A stretch of 64,000 bases of DNA from Bifidobacterium vespertilionis. GTDB lineage: Bacteria; Actinomycetota; Actinomycetes; Actinomycetales; Bifidobacteriaceae. This document shows, in pieces, positions 63,840-64,000 of the stretch. The notes under the pieces were generated by a model. The model made no database searches, was not told the origin of the DNA, and worked only from the letters and a program-made list of their open reading frames with translations. Position 1 is the stretch's first letter, and each line of letters opens with the position of its first letter. The DNA is taken from positions 186,001 to 250,000 of the forward strand of contig NZ_RZNZ01000001.1 in NCBI RefSeq assembly GCF_008698145.1, read 5' to 3'. A program made the position numbers and the translations under genes.

Positions 63840-64000
63840 ATGACCGAATTCAAGGAGACCGAACTGGACGAGCGCGCCATCAAGCTGGCGAAGGTCCTTT
63901 CGGCCGACGCGGTTGAGAAGGCCGGTTCCGGCCACCCCGGTTCCCCCGTCTCCCTGGCGCCCATCGCCTACACGCTCTACCAGCACTTCATCAAGCACGA
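63840..64000 (+). CDS. tkt: Transketolase (3' part outside window)
   Basis: The first 53 residues (MTEFKETELDERAIKLAKVL, then ADAVEKAGSGHPGSPVSLAP) are the transketolase N-terminus with the thiamine-diphosphate-site GSGHPGSP block. In bifidobacteria transketolase works with transaldolase in the fructose-6-phosphate shunt. AAGGAA lies 8 bases before the ATG. It is divergent from hrcA. The gene runs off the right edge. Confidence 0.92.
   Translation, partial: MTEFKETELDERAIKLAKVLSADAVEKAGSGHPGSPVSLAPIAYTLYQHFIKH

Overview
The window is one stretch of a high-GC actinobacterial chromosome, almost certainly from a Bifidobacterium. The main clues are RbpA, a GarA-type FHA protein next to an FtsR-type MerR regulator, fused PafB/PafC WYL regulators, a fused cytidylate kinase/Der GTPase, a CIRCE-controlled hrcA-dnaJ pair divergent from transketolase, and the actinobacterial blocks thrS-HIT-pgsA-yebC-ruvCAB-yajC and sucCD-DUF6350-purH-DUF3017. 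The species cannot be named from sequence reading alone. I saw no CRISPR array, rRNA, intact insertion sequence, prophage or replication origin.

Layout. 1-1.1 kb: end of an FHA gene and a MerR regulator. 1.1-1.7 kb: gene-free DNA with several inverted repeats. 1.7-13.7 kb: mostly minus-strand genes for a DUF3592 protein, a HAD phosphatase, RbpA, a Ski2/HelY-like helicase, a PafBC-like regulator, UDP-glucose pyrophosphorylase, a cationic amino-acid permease and an unusual DUF4236-PASTA-DUF3761 membrane protein. 14.2-15.1 kb: a guanidine-III riboswitch in front of a Gdx guanidinium exporter, preceded by an XRE/zinc-ribbon gene. 15.3-20 kb: tRNA-Pro, a DUF488-DUF4192-like fusion, and a NUDIX hydrolase/PLD-helicase-DUF3427 pair that resembles an accessory or defence cassette. 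20-31.7 kb: two sensing and export loci, each with an ABC transporter on the minus strand divergent from a NarL-type two-component system on the plus strand. The second transporter resembles the lactococcin-972-type bacteriocin ABC systems.

31.9-49.6 kb is conserved housekeeping: Cmk-Der and an RluB-like pseudouridine synthase, aquaporin, DUF3017, PurH, DUF6350, SucD/SucC, Apt, YajC, RuvB/A/C, YebC, a phospholipid-head-group transferase, a HIT protein and ThrRS. 49.9-55.6 kb: a sodium/dicarboxylate-type symporter, a secreted protein, a third two-component system and a CmpB-family membrane protein. 56.0-56.5 kb: five tRNA genes (Gly, Cys, Val, Val, Gly). 56.7-64 kb: PAC2 protein, UppP, fructosamine kinase, a Fic protein, DnaJ, HrcA with a perfect CIRCE, and the start of transketolase.

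The most unusual non-coding signal is a set of dispersed intergenic hairpin families. One, with half-site CATCGGATCCGCTCATTCTG, occurs at least eight times at three loci (26.0-26.3, 31.65-31.84 and 49.78-49.85 kb). At one site it supplies the last codons of a histidine kinase. Starts were chosen from ribosome-binding sites and family N-termini; functions of DUF proteins and of the proposed cassettes are inference.
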